Under the pieces are notes generated by a model, which saw nothing but the letters and a program-made list of their open reading frames with translations, searched no databases and was not told the origin of the DNA. A program made the translations under genes and the position numbers. Positions 7,768 through 16,357 of a stretch of 64,000 bases of DNA are shown piece after piece. Each line of letters starts with the position of its first letter. The stretch's first letter is position 1. Source of the stretch: Rhodocyclaceae bacterium. GTDB taxonomy: Bacteria > Pseudomonadota > Gammaproteobacteria > Burkholderiales > Rhodocyclaceae. The DNA lies in NCBI GenBank assembly GCA_023150275.1, contig JAKLLG010000009.1:62001-126000 (forward strand), given 5' to 3'.

Positions 7768-10026
7768 ATGAGCCAGTCCGCGAACGCCGTTTCCAAGGTC
7801 GTCTCGATCAACGCCGTCGGGCGCGAGCGTGGCCCCGGGTTGCGCATCGTCAACGATGCCCGGCAGCAGCTCAGCGACGGCCTCTGCCGCTGGCTCTCCG
7901 GAACGCGGGCGGCGATCTCGGAAGAGCTGTTCCTGCTCGCCGACGGCACGCGCGAACGACTCCTGCAAACGCGCTATCTCGATCTGCGGCAGGAAATCGA
8001 ACGTTCGTGGAACCAGTACATCGATGCCTTCCGCCACGGTCTCGCCGAAGCGGACTGGACACCGAAACCTGTGGCCGAAGTTCTCGACGTACCCGACTTC
8101 GCCGGGCTACAACTGGTTGAGGACGATGAGCTTTCCGAACGTATCGTCGTCCGCGAGTTTGCCGCCCAGCTGGCCGAAACCTGCGACGACGAACTCTACG
8201 GCCTCGACCGTCGCGTTGCCGCCCTGCTCGGCCACGAAGAGCCGGCGGAAATCGAAAATCCGCTCTCGCCGAACTACGTCTGCCAGGCCCTCGCCGATGC
8301 CGCCGCCGCGCTCGGCCTTGATTCGGAAAGCCGCCTGTTGCTGATCCGCCGCATCGAACGCCATCTGCATCTCGCGCTGCCCACGCTCTACCACGACATC
8401 AACAGCAACCTGATCGATCGCGGCATCCTCGCCGATCTCACGCGTTCCTACAAGCGCAACGCTCCCGGCGCAAACCTTGCGAGCGCCGCACATGCCGCGG
8501 GCAAAACCGATGCGGCAACCGGTGCGCTGCAGGCCGCCGCCGAAAATCTACCGCCGGCCGCCGGTGACATTCTCGGCGCCATGCAGCGGCTCGCTGCCGC
8601 ACGCACGCAGATGCCGTTTGCCGCGCAGCCCGGCAGCACAGCGACCCCGCCCGGCGCTCCAGTTGGCGAGCCCCTCTCCCCGGCAAATGCGGCAGCCATC
8701 AGCCATGCCTTCCTGGCATCGCTCAACGAAGCGCAGCACATGGAATGGACGCCGAGTGCCGGCATTCTGCAAAACCAGGTACGTGTCGTACGCGAGTCGA
8801 GTGTCGCGCAGCAGGTCAGCCCGCTCGAAGCCGTGACCATCGACATCGTCGCCATGCTGTTCGACTTTGTCTTCAACGACAACGAACTGCCGGCCACCGT
8901 CAAATCACTGGTTGGGCAATTGCAGATTCCCGTGCTCAAGGTGGCCATGCTGGACCACAGTTTCTTTGCCAACCGCCAGCACCCTGCCCGGCGCTTCCTC
9001 GACGGCATCACCGGCGTCGCGCTGCACTGGGGCGCGAACGCGCGCGAGGATGATCCGTTCCTGCAACGTCTCGAATCGCTGGTCGGACGCATCCAGCAGG
9101 AGTTTGAAACCAACATCGAGATCTTCTCGGAGGCGATCGAGGAACTGGAAAACTTCGTCGTTATGCACGAAGCCGAAGAAGCTGCCACGGTTGAAATCGC
9201 CGCCGATGCCGTTATCCGGCGTGAAGTGGAGGAAGCCGCGGCCGAACGAACCCAGGCTGCGCTGCGCCCGCTCCTTGAGAAAGAGCAACCGCCCGTGGTA
9301 CGGGGCTTCATCGGCGATCACTGGGCCAGCGTACTGCACCAGAAAGCACTGATCACTGAAGCCGAGAGTGCCGGCTGGCAAGACACCGTCGAAGTCGCCG
9401 AACAGTTGATCTGGAGCGTGCTGCCGAAAAATGACCCGGATGAGCGCCTGCGGCTGATCAGCGCACTCCCCATGCTGCTCGCGCGCATCAACGCCGGGCT
9501 CGCGATGACCAGCATCGACGCCACCGAACGCAGCGCGTTCTTCGACGCACTGGTCGAACTGCACGCCGCCGCGCTGAAAGGCCAGAAAACCGAGGAAACA
9601 CCGCAAACGAATCCCACGCCGAAGATGGCCGAACCTGCGAGCATTCAGCCTGCGGTCGATGGCGACCTGCTGGTAACCCGGCGCGTCGAGGAAGGTGTCG
9701 TCATCGAGGATGTCATGCTGGTTGGTGCCAGTCCGATGCGCCGCGCACGCGATATCGAGGCACTCGACGCAGCACGCAGCCTGAAGCGCGGCGATTGGGT
9801 CGATTTCATCGACGATAGCGGCCAGGTGGCGCGCGAACGCCTCAATTGGGTCAGCCCGCAGAAGGGGATTCTGGTGTTCTCCAATCACCGCGCCGCTCGC
9901 GCAATCTCGATCTCCCCCGAGGCGCTCGCCCGGCAGATCCGCGACGGTGCCGCCCGCATCGTGGACGACAGCTCCTTCTTCGACCGCGCAATCGACGGTG
10001 TCATGCGCTCACTGAACGTCGCCTGA
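7768..10026 (+). CDS. DUF1631 family protein, full-length paralogue
   Basis: A 752-residue predicted cytoplasmic protein of family DUF1631; the function is not established. The N-terminal third (LRQEIERSWNQYIDAFRHG, CDDELYGLDRRVAALLG) is absent from the shorter upstream paralogue. The central part repeats the DIVAMLFDFVFND / LQIPVLKVAMLDHSFFA motif, and the C-terminus ends with LKRGDWVDFIDDSGQ, RLNWVSPQKGILVFSN and a closing SSFFDRAIDGVMRSL typical of the family. The long central region is helical and glutamate-rich. The start is ATG 7768 with gtaggagcttgcc upstream; only 9 nt separate it from the first paralogue, so they form one operon under the riboswitch. Confidence 0.9.
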   Translation: MSQSANAVSKVVSINAVGRERGPGLRIVNDARQQLSDGLCRWLSGTRAAISEELFLLADGTRERLLQTRYLDLRQEIERSWNQYIDAFRHGLAEADWTPKPVAEVLDVPDFAGLQLVEDDELSERIVVREFAAQLAETCDDELYGLDRRVAALLGHEEPAEIENPLSPNYVCQALADAAAALGLDSESRLLLIRRIERHLHLALPTLYHDINSNLIDRGILADLTRSYKRNAPGANLASAAHAAGKTDAATGALQAAAENLPPAAGDILGAMQRLAAARTQMPFAAQPGSTATPPGAPVGEPLSPANAAAISHAFLASLNEAQHMEWTPSAGILQNQVRVVRESSVAQQVSPLEAVTIDIVAMLFDFVFNDNELPATVKSLVGQLQIPVLKVAMLDHSFFANRQHPARRFLDGITGVALHWGANAREDDPFLQRLESLVGRIQQEFETNIEIFSEAIEELENFVVMHEAEEAATVEIAADAVIRREVEEAAAERTQAALRPLLEKEQPPVVRGFIGDHWASVLHQKALITEAESAGWQDTVEVAEQLIWSVLPKNDPDERLRLISALPMLLARINAGLAMTSIDATERSAFFDALVELHAAALKGQKTEETPQTNPTPKMAEPASIQPAVDGDLLVTRRVEEGVVIEDVMLVGASPMRRARDIEALDAARSLKRGDWVDFIDDSGQVARERLNWVSPQKGILVFSNHRAARAISISPEALARQIRDGAARIVDDSSFFDRAIDGVMRSLNVA

Positions 10027-10284
10027 CACCCTCCTGGCCTCAACCTCCATCCAGTGGAACTACCGCGAGGCCCGGAGCGACAAGCAGGAAAAGGAACAGA
10101 TCAAGGCCAACGCGGGGGAGCTTGAAGTGCCTCCAGGGAAGCCGACAAAAAGCGCAAGGCCGAGAGGCATGTGCGCGAGCGCTGACGGCTGGTCGGCATT
10201 CATGACACAGCCAACATCTGCCTCGCGTCGGTACAATTGGCCATCGTCCTCTCCAAGGCCAGCGCGCCAATCGATACGCCTGCA
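10027..10284. other. Intergenic region, no gene seen
   Basis: About 260 nt between the DUF1631 gene and the VOC gene. A short open run near 10130-10190 reads as a Lys/Arg-rich tail (EADKKRKAERHVRER then stop), which could be a degraded gene end. It lacks a start and a recognisable domain. I see no terminator with a T-run. Confidence 0.4.
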
Positions 10285-10707
10285 ATGAAACAGACCATCA
10301 GCTTCATCACCCTCGGCGTGCACGACCTGGCGCGCAGCCGTGCCTTCTACCGCGCGCTCGGCTGGCAGGAATCCGCCGGCAGCCAGGAGGCTGTCGCGTT
10401 CTATCAGGCCGGCAGCGTCGCCTTCGCCCTCTTCGGCCGCGAGGCGCTGGCCGAGGATGCCGGCGTCCCACACGAAGGTAGCGGCTTCCCCGCCTTCACG
10501 CTGGCCCACAACGTGGCCAGCGAAGCGGCGGTGGATGCCACCCTCGCCGAAGCCGTCGCCGCTGGCGCCCGCCTCGTGCGCCGCGGCGAGCGCGCCCCGT
10601 GGGGCGGCTACCGCGGCTACTTCGCCGACCCCGACGGCTTTCTGTGGGAAATCTGCTTCAACCCGTTTTTCGAGATGGACGAGATGGGCGCCGTGCGCCT
10701 GCCATAG
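10285..10707 (+). CDS. VOC (glyoxalase/dioxygenase-like) family protein
   Basis: A 140-residue single-domain vicinal-oxygen-chelate protein with the paired beta-alpha-beta-beta-beta modules: ITLGVHDLARSRAFYRALGW near the N-terminus and GGYRGYFADPDGFLWEICFNP near the C-terminus. The conserved DPDG...WE is typical of this superfamily. Substrate cannot be told: members include glyoxalase I, fosfomycin resistance proteins and uncharacterised lactoylglutathione-lyase-like proteins. The chosen start is ATG 10285 (MKQTISFITLGV); the upstream in-frame ATG at 10237 would add residues before the fold. It stands alone next to gene remnants at the island edge. Confidence 0.85.
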   Translation: MKQTISFITLGVHDLARSRAFYRALGWQESAGSQEAVAFYQAGSVAFALFGREALAEDAGVPHEGSGFPAFTLAHNVASEAAVDATLAEAVAAGARLVRRGERAPWGGYRGYFADPDGFLWEICFNPFFEMDEMGAVRLP

Positions 10708-10722
10708 TCAGCGCCACCGCTC

Positions 10723-10835
10723 TCACCGCGCCGCCACCAGCGAGCGCACGGCCCGCTGCGCCAACGGCGCCACCAGCATCACGGCGGGGAAGGCGAACAG
10801 CCACGCCGTCAGCCAGGCCGAAGCCCACAGGCCGA
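10723..10835 (-). pseudogene. DUF2798 gene remnant (C-terminal part only)
   Basis: Read on the minus strand, the last ~36 codons give DLVGLWASAWLTAWLFAFP followed by a VAPLAQRAV tail and a proper stop. This matches the second transmembrane helix and C-terminus of small DUF2798 membrane proteins. The N-terminal half is missing: upstream of about 10835 the frame runs into sequence that encodes a MerR tail on the other strand. There is no start, hence pseudogene. Confidence 0.6.
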
Positions 10836-11016
10836 CAAGATCGACGCGCAGATCAAGCGCCTGCGCGCCATGAGCAGCGACCTGCGCCACGCGGCGGCCT
10901 GCCCGGCACCGAGCCATGCGGAATGCCCGAGCTTTCAGAAACTACTCAAGGCGGCGGCGTCAGGGGCGCTGGAGAAGCGGTGGGGGAAAGCGGAGAGACT
11001 GGGGCCGAGGACGTAG
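10831..11016 (+). pseudogene. MerR-family regulator remnant (C-terminal part)
   Basis: In one plus-strand frame, codons from about 10831 read ADKIDAQIKRLRAMSSDLRH, then CPAPSHAECPSFQKLL, before running into unrelated sequence and a stop at 11016. The dimerisation helix followed by a Cys-rich tail is typical of the C-terminus of MerR-type regulators. The DNA-binding N-terminus is missing. The fragment abuts the DUF2798 remnant on one side and the type I R-M island on the other, so it is best read as a truncated gene at a rearrangement junction. Confidence 0.6.
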
Positions 11017-11320
11017 CAATCCGCTTCAACGCGCGTTCATGGGCCTCGTAGTCGCCCAGATGCGCACGCATCAGGCTCTTCCAGAGTCTTCCGTGGTTGG
11101 GTACAGAAAAGTGGAGCAGTTCATGAACGATCACGTAGTCCCACAGCTCGGGTTTCAGGGCGGGCAGCTCGTCGCTGAAATTCAGATGGCCCGCAGTGGA
11201 ACACGAGGCCCATTTGCTCCGCATCGGCCGCACACCCAGCCAGGCAATCTTGACATCCAGCTTGCCGGCCCAGTGGCGGACGCGCTGCTTGAACTGGTCC
11301 TTGTGATCGATTGCTGCCAT
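10946..11320 (-). CDS. YgjP-like metallopeptidase (DUF45), R-M associated
   Basis: A 124-residue protein with the zinc-metallopeptidase signature HELLHFSVPNHG (HExxH at residues 66-70, third ligand near H76), preceded by the family's KWASCSTAGHLNFSDEL block. It belongs to the YgjP/DUF45 group, small gluzincin-like proteins often found beside hsdR. Start: ATG 11320, four bases after the hsdR stop, so it is the last gene of the R-M operon. The C-terminal ~20 residues (Ser/Pro/Thr-rich) are read from the antisense of the MerR remnant, suggesting the original C-terminus was replaced at the junction. The role in restriction is unknown; proteolytic control of HsdR is one possibility. Confidence 0.85.
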   Translation of the reverse strand: MAAIDHKDQFKQRVRHWAGKLDVKIAWLGVRPMRSKWASCSTAGHLNFSDELPALKPELWDYVIVHELLHFSVPNHGRLWKSLMRAHLGDYEAHERALKRIATSSAPVSPLSPTASPAPLTPPP

Positions 11321-11324
11321 GGCG

Positions 11325-14246
11325 CTAAATCCGGTCCGCCTTTTCCAGCAGCGTGAACAACGCATCCACCAACGTCGTCACCCGATCCAGATCGTCCGTT
11401 TCCGCGAAGATGGCGAAGGTCACCTTCTTGCGGAGTTCGCGCAGGGCGTTTTCGCTGCGCTTCCAGTTCGGAAACTCGGTGAAGGCGTGGCGAATCTTGC
11501 GGCTGACCACCTCGGCGTTCTCAATCTTCGCGTCCAGCAGGCTGCGGTAAACAAAATAGGTCAGGCCATCGAAAGACTTTTCGGCCTGCTCCTTCTTCCG
11601 CGCTTCATTGCCTTCTACCTCCCGCAGCAACTCGGCCAGGGCCTCGGCCGTGCTGGTCTGGCGCTGCTCGAAGCTCTCCTGCACCGCCCTCGCGCGCTCC
11701 GCCATGGCGATGAGGCAAGGGTCATCGCTGTTTTCCTGCGCCAGTTTTTCGATGCTCTTGATCAGGTTGATGACCTTGGTACCATCTCCGCCCTGCTTGT
11801 TCTTGATCAACTCGATGGTATTGCCGTCGATCGCGACCATCTCGCCAAGGCCGCCGACGCCATAACTGCCCACCTGCTGCTGCACCAGATGGTGGGTCTT
11901 GGCCTGAAACTCGCGGTCCACCATGACGGTCCGGGTGTAGGCCTTGCGGACGATCTGGTAGATCGCCGTCAAAGTGCCGTAGCCGTCAATGAAGGGGCGC
12001 AGGAAGGCATCGGGCGAGATGATCTCGTAGAGCATCTCGATCTCCTTGTACTCCTTGAAAAACGCCTTGCGCCGCTCGGGGTCGCGGAAATGCTCAATGA
12101 GGGTATCGACGTCCTTGTCGTTGAAGTTGCGCTCGATCAAGCCGAGGTAGTCCGGCGCTCTGGTTTCCATCTTGTTCTTGAACAGCAGCTTCAGGAGCTT
12201 CAGGTCCTTGACGATGGCGTTGATCTCCTCGCTGTCGAAGGCCAGCGCCTTTTCCAGCTTGTCGAAGATGCCGACAAAATCGAGCACGAAGCCGTGCGGC
12301 TTCACCATCTCCTGCGCCTCGTTCTCGTAGGGGCGGTTCACCCGGGCAATGGCCTGCAGCAGCGTGTGGTCGCGCATCGGCTTGTCGAGATACATGGCGT
12401 AGAGCACCGGCGCGTCGAAGCCGGTGAGCAGCTTCTCGGTCACGATCAGGATCTTCGGCATCTGGTCGAGCTTGCCGAAGCTCTTGCGGATCTGCCGCTC
12501 CCGCTTCGGGTCGAGGTGGAATTCCTTCAGCAGTTTCGAATCGTTGTTGCTGCCGGTGTAGACCACTTCGGAATACTCCGGCGGCAGAAACCGGTCGAGC
12601 GCATGCTTGTAATGCGCACAGGCCTCGCGGTCGACCCCGACCAGGAAAGCCTTGTAGCCCAGCGGCTCGACGTTCTGGCGGTAGTGTTCCGCCACGAACT
12701 GCGCCACCTGCTGAATCCGCTCCTTGCCCTTGAGGAAGTTTTTCAGGTTCACCGCCCGTTCGAGAATCTTGTTCAGCTCCTCGATGTCGGCCACGCCTTC
12801 GGCTTCGGCCAGCGAGAGGAACTCCTTGTCCAGCGTCTCGTGCGGCACCAGCATTTCGTTGGGGGCGAGCTGGTAGTAGAGCGGCAGCGTGGTGCCGTCC
12901 TCGATGCTGTCGGCGATGGAATACTTGTGCAGATAGCCCTGGTCATCCTCGCAGCCGAAGGTCTTGAAGGTGCCCTTGCCATACACCGTCTTGTCCACCG
13001 GCGTGCCGGTGAAGCCGAGGAAGCTCGCGTTCGGCAGGCCGGCCATGAGGAAGTTGCCGAGGTCGCCGCCGGTGGTGCGGTGGGCCTCGTCGATCAGCAC
13101 GTAGATGTTCACGCGCGTGTTCAGGTTCGCCGGCATGTCGCGGAACTTGTGGATCATCGTCACGATGATGCCCCGGTAGTCATCGCGCAGCAGCTGGTTG
13201 AGCCGGGCGATACTGCTGGCGTGCTCCAGATTGCCCAGCCCCAGCGCGGCGAGGTTCTTGAGCATCTGGTCTTCCAGCTCGTTGCGGTCGATCATCAGCA
13301 GCACGGTCGGCTTGTCCGCCCCGCGCGCGCGGAACAGCCGCTCCGCCGCCTTGATCATGGTGAAGGTCTTGCCGCTGCCCTGGGTGTGCCAGACCAGGCC
13401 GCGCGTGCGTTTGGGATCGAGGGCGCGGCCGACGGCCGCCTCCACCGCGCCGGTCTGGTGCTGGCGCAGGATGTATTTGTTGAGTTCCTCGTCCTTCTCG
13501 GCAAAGACGATGTAGTCCTTCAGGAAGGCGAGCACCTGCGGAATGGCGCAGAAGCTCTTCACCTTGGCCTCCAGCTTGCCGACCTCGTCGCCCTTCCAGT
13601 TGAAGATGTTCCGCCGCACCGTGTTCCAGCTCACCCCGTAGGAAAAGCCGATGGCATCGGTGGCGGTGAAGAGCTGCTGCGACACGAACAGCTCGGGCGT
13701 CTCGCGGTGGTAGCGGCGAATCTGGTCCACCCCCAGGGCAATCGCCTCGTCCTTGTTGGCGTTCTTGCACTCGATCACCAGCACCGGGATGCCGTTGATG
13801 AGAAAGACCACATCCTCCCGCGTGCCGTAGTGGCCGTTGTGAAAGGCCCACTCCTCGGTCACTTCATAAACGTTGCGCACCGGATCGTCGTAGTCGATCA
13901 GCATCAGGTCGCGCTCGCGCTTCTCCTCGTGGTCGAAGAACTTGCCCCGGTTGCGCAGATGCTCGACGAATTCCCGGTTGCCGTAGATGTCGGTGTGCAG
14001 ATGGCGGAACTGCCCGAGCAAGGCGCCCTCGGCCTCGGCGTAGCGCGGGTTGAATTCCCGCACTTTGGCGTCGAGCAGGTCGTCGAAGAAGAGCGAGCGG
14101 TTTTTGGCGCGGTCGGCGGGTGGGACTGCCGGATCAAAGCCGCGCCGCTGCTCGGCTGCCTCGCGGGACACAATCGTCCAACCGATGGCCTCGGCGTAGC
14201 CGAGGATGCGGGCTTGGACGGTTTTATGTTCGCCAGGAGTGGGCAT
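11325..14246 (-). CDS. hsdR: Type I restriction endonuclease subunit R
   Basis: Motor and nuclease subunit of the type I R-M complex: it translocates DNA and cuts unmethylated DNA away from the recognition site. At 973 residues it is near the usual size. The N-terminal PD-(D/E)XK nuclease is visible as ED (144-145) and VLVIECKNANKDE (E159-x-K161). The SF2 helicase has Walker A in THTQGSGKTF (288-294), DEAH in VLIDEAHRT, and FTGTP. The start is ATG 14246 (MPTPGEHKTV). It follows the GHKL gene by 29 nt. The frame is intact throughout, so the subunit should be functional. Confidence 0.96.
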   Translation of the reverse strand: MPTPGEHKTVQARILGYAEAIGWTIVSREAAEQRRGFDPAVPPADRAKNRSLFFDDLLDAKVREFNPRYAEAEGALLGQFRHLHTDIYGNREFVEHLRNRGKFFDHEEKRERDLMLIDYDDPVRNVYEVTEEWAFHNGHYGTREDVVFLINGIPVLVIECKNANKDEAIALGVDQIRRYHRETPELFVSQQLFTATDAIGFSYGVSWNTVRRNIFNWKGDEVGKLEAKVKSFCAIPQVLAFLKDYIVFAEKDEELNKYILRQHQTGAVEAAVGRALDPKRTRGLVWHTQGSGKTFTMIKAAERLFRARGADKPTVLLMIDRNELEDQMLKNLAALGLGNLEHASSIARLNQLLRDDYRGIIVTMIHKFRDMPANLNTRVNIYVLIDEAHRTTGGDLGNFLMAGLPNASFLGFTGTPVDKTVYGKGTFKTFGCEDDQGYLHKYSIADSIEDGTTLPLYYQLAPNEMLVPHETLDKEFLSLAEAEGVADIEELNKILERAVNLKNFLKGKERIQQVAQFVAEHYRQNVEPLGYKAFLVGVDREACAHYKHALDRFLPPEYSEVVYTGSNNDSKLLKEFHLDPKRERQIRKSFGKLDQMPKILIVTEKLLTGFDAPVLYAMYLDKPMRDHTLLQAIARVNRPYENEAQEMVKPHGFVLDFVGIFDKLEKALAFDSEEINAIVKDLKLLKLLFKNKMETRAPDYLGLIERNFNDKDVDTLIEHFRDPERRKAFFKEYKEIEMLYEIISPDAFLRPFIDGYGTLTAIYQIVRKAYTRTVMVDREFQAKTHHLVQQQVGSYGVGGLGEMVAIDGNTIELIKNKQGGDGTKVINLIKSIEKLAQENSDDPCLIAMAERARAVQESFEQRQTSTAEALAELLREVEGNEARKKEQAEKSFDGLTYFVYRSLLDAKIENAEVVSRKIRHAFTEFPNWKRSENALRELRKKVTFAIFAETDDLDRVTTLVDALFTLLEKADRI

Positions 14247-14275
14247 GATTCAGGTCGTGTTTGCTGATTCAGCGT

Positions 14276-16357
14276 TCAGTTCGCAGGGAGTCCGAGTTTG
14301 TCGAAGAATGCGCGGTTCCGTTCTTTCGCCATATTGACGAGGCGGTCAAAGGAGATCACTTCTACGTAGGCGTTTACGTTGTCCTTATAGCCAAAATACC
14401 CCTGACCATCGGACGTGCGCTTGAGGTTGTGATGAATTCGGCAGCGCTTTTCAAACGAGGGGGTAAGGTCTGCGAGGACGTAGCAGAAACCTGGAACAGA
14501 GTCGTTCTGGAGTGACGGAATTGGCCGTCCGGTTGATGTCTTCACACCACCTTGTCGAATTCGTTCAAGGTAATCGATCGCCTGTTCGATGGGATCGTGG
14601 TCTTCACCCGCTTTTGCATCATTTCGCATCGGTCGCTTGATCTCCACAATCTCGATGCTGGCAGGCGGAAGTCTTGTTCCCTCCGAAACCATAATCGGCT
14701 GATCGAAGACGTTCAGGACGCAGATATCGGGTTCCTTGCCGTCGCCAGACGCGGTTATGGGAATCGACTTGAGCGGTTTATCCGAAGCCAAGTAGTCATG
14801 AAACGCGAGCCGTTCATCGATTAGCCATAAATTGCAGCTCTCCATCGGGAGTTCCGAGCTGTCCTTCCGCATTTGAATAATGAGGCTGTGAATCAAATCT
14901 TCCCGGACGTAGTTCCCGTGCACATCTTTCTCGATGGCTTTCTCGAAGAGGTCAATGATCACCCGCCGGTGAGAAACGTAACTCGCAAGGTCTGACTTCT
15001 TGATGTCCTCGGCTTTTGCCAAATAAGACTCGAGCTTGGCCCTGTATTGCTCATCCGGTGGGGCGTGAGTTTGACTGAGGATGTCATGCCCTTCGCTGAT
15101 TAGCTCCCTCTCAAAATTGGCGAACTGCTTGTGAAGTGTGAGTTCCAGATCTTTGTCCGAAATATCGGGATCGACATTTAGTTCAGTCTCAGGAATTCGA
15201 GAGAGGATAGGGCGATAGCGGGGCGCCTTGGTTGCGACAAACTTCGAAACCTTCTCTTTCGAGCGCTGCAAGTTTTCTTCGAGATGCTCGGCCAGTTGCG
15301 CCTTTGCACGCTCTACTACAGCCTCCCGAATGTCGTTAAGGCCGATCTCTGTGTTCGCAAGCAGTCCATCGACACTGTCGACAATTTCAAATCCTGTGCG
15401 CTCAGGACGGGCGCATTCATCGAGGAACGCCGAACTCACGTAACAGGAGTAAACGAACTCGCCGTTAGCATCTGTGAGTTTCCCGTGCAGGCCCGGCAGC
15501 TTGCCGGAAAGCTTTTCCTCCGTGACCAGTCGATTGTCGGCGCAGAACGCGATGGCGTGCGCTGAGAGGGAGGAGGACCTGAGCCGGACATGAACGAGGT
15601 CGAATGGCTGTTCCTTGATGGAAATGGTTTCAGGAACGGCCGACGAATGCATGTGGGCATCGTAGACATCATTTAATGAAATCAACTCCGCCTCATCAAC
15701 GAGTTCGATCAGCGGCGCACCACCCTGTCGAATGAAATACCACAGGCAGTGCTCAAAAATGCTATCAGCTATCGCACTTGGGGTTTTTCGTGCGTATTCG
15801 CGATAGCGCGTATTGAACTCATCAAGGTGGACGAATGTACCGATCGAAGAACCTTCGGGTGCCGTGCAGTTCTTCTCATTTGATACGCCCCCGTCGGCGC
15901 TAAAGGTGAAAGTGCGCTGAAAGAGGTTATCGCCCGCTCGATAGGTACTCACAACGCGGACTTTCTTGAAGGCTTTGAGCCAGAGCAAGCGCCCTATTCC
16001 ACGGCAACCTTTTTGGATTTTATGTTCTGAATCAAGCGTCCGGAACGACAGCATGTTGTCGTCTGTGAATCCGATTCCGTTATCCGCAATTTTGAATCCG
16101 ACGATGTCCTCAAGTGCGTCTGGCCCTCTCTTCTTGGAATCTTTCAGATTCAAGGTTCCTTGTTTTGAATCCCGAAGAATTGTCACTCTGATACGGCCGC
16201 TCTCTGTGGGAACGCCCGCCTCCTCAATTGCATGAATAGAATTCACTACCGCCTCAAACAGTGGGAGAAGGCCACTTGTTAAGGGGAGAGGGGTGTTTCG
16301 GAGCCGGCCTCCTAAATTAGCCGGCATTGTGCTTGTTGGTTTCGGCGATGTGCTCAT
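14276..16357 (-). CDS. GHKL ATPase with C-terminal PD-(D/E)XK-like domain, embedded in R-M operon
   Basis: A 693-residue protein. The N-terminus (about 1-150) is a GHKL (gyrase/Hsp90/histidine kinase/MutL) ATPase: N-box FEAVVNSIHA with E35 and N39, G1 box DNGIGF (92-97), and G2 box GCRGIGR (117-123). Residues 340-480 look helical. The C-terminus carries a pattern I read as a PD-(D/E)XK nuclease fold: NLWLIDERLAFHDYLASD (509-526), KEPDICVLN (D544), IVEIKRP (E572-x-K574), then PIEQAIDYL with Q592 and Y596. No response regulator or phosphoacceptor His domain is seen, so it is not a sensor kinase. It overlaps the hsdS stop by 4 nt and precedes hsdR by 29 nt. The DNA is visibly more A/T-rich than hsdM and hsdR. 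Function unknown; a defence effector or R-M accessory is inferred. Confidence 0.8.
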   Translation of the reverse strand: MSTSPKPTSTMPANLGGRLRNTPLPLTSGLLPLFEAVVNSIHAIEEAGVPTESGRIRVTILRDSKQGTLNLKDSKKRGPDALEDIVGFKIADNGIGFTDDNMLSFRTLDSEHKIQKGCRGIGRLLWLKAFKKVRVVSTYRAGDNLFQRTFTFSADGGVSNEKNCTAPEGSSIGTFVHLDEFNTRYREYARKTPSAIADSIFEHCLWYFIRQGGAPLIELVDEAELISLNDVYDAHMHSSAVPETISIKEQPFDLVHVRLRSSSLSAHAIAFCADNRLVTEEKLSGKLPGLHGKLTDANGEFVYSCYVSSAFLDECARPERTGFEIVDSVDGLLANTEIGLNDIREAVVERAKAQLAEHLEENLQRSKEKVSKFVATKAPRYRPILSRIPETELNVDPDISDKDLELTLHKQFANFERELISEGHDILSQTHAPPDEQYRAKLESYLAKAEDIKKSDLASYVSHRRVIIDLFEKAIEKDVHGNYVREDLIHSLIIQMRKDSSELPMESCNLWLIDERLAFHDYLASDKPLKSIPITASGDGKEPDICVLNVFDQPIMVSEGTRLPPASIEIVEIKRPMRNDAKAGEDHDPIEQAIDYLERIRQGGVKTSTGRPIPSLQNDSVPGFCYVLADLTPSFEKRCRIHHNLKRTSDGQGYFGYKDNVNAYVEVISFDRLVNMAKERNRAFFDKLGLPAN

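Noticed and set aside
11319-14267. A 982-residue plus-strand ORF antisense to hsdR
   Set aside because: It mirrors hsdR exactly, lacks known domains, and results from high GC content; hsdR has all motifs.
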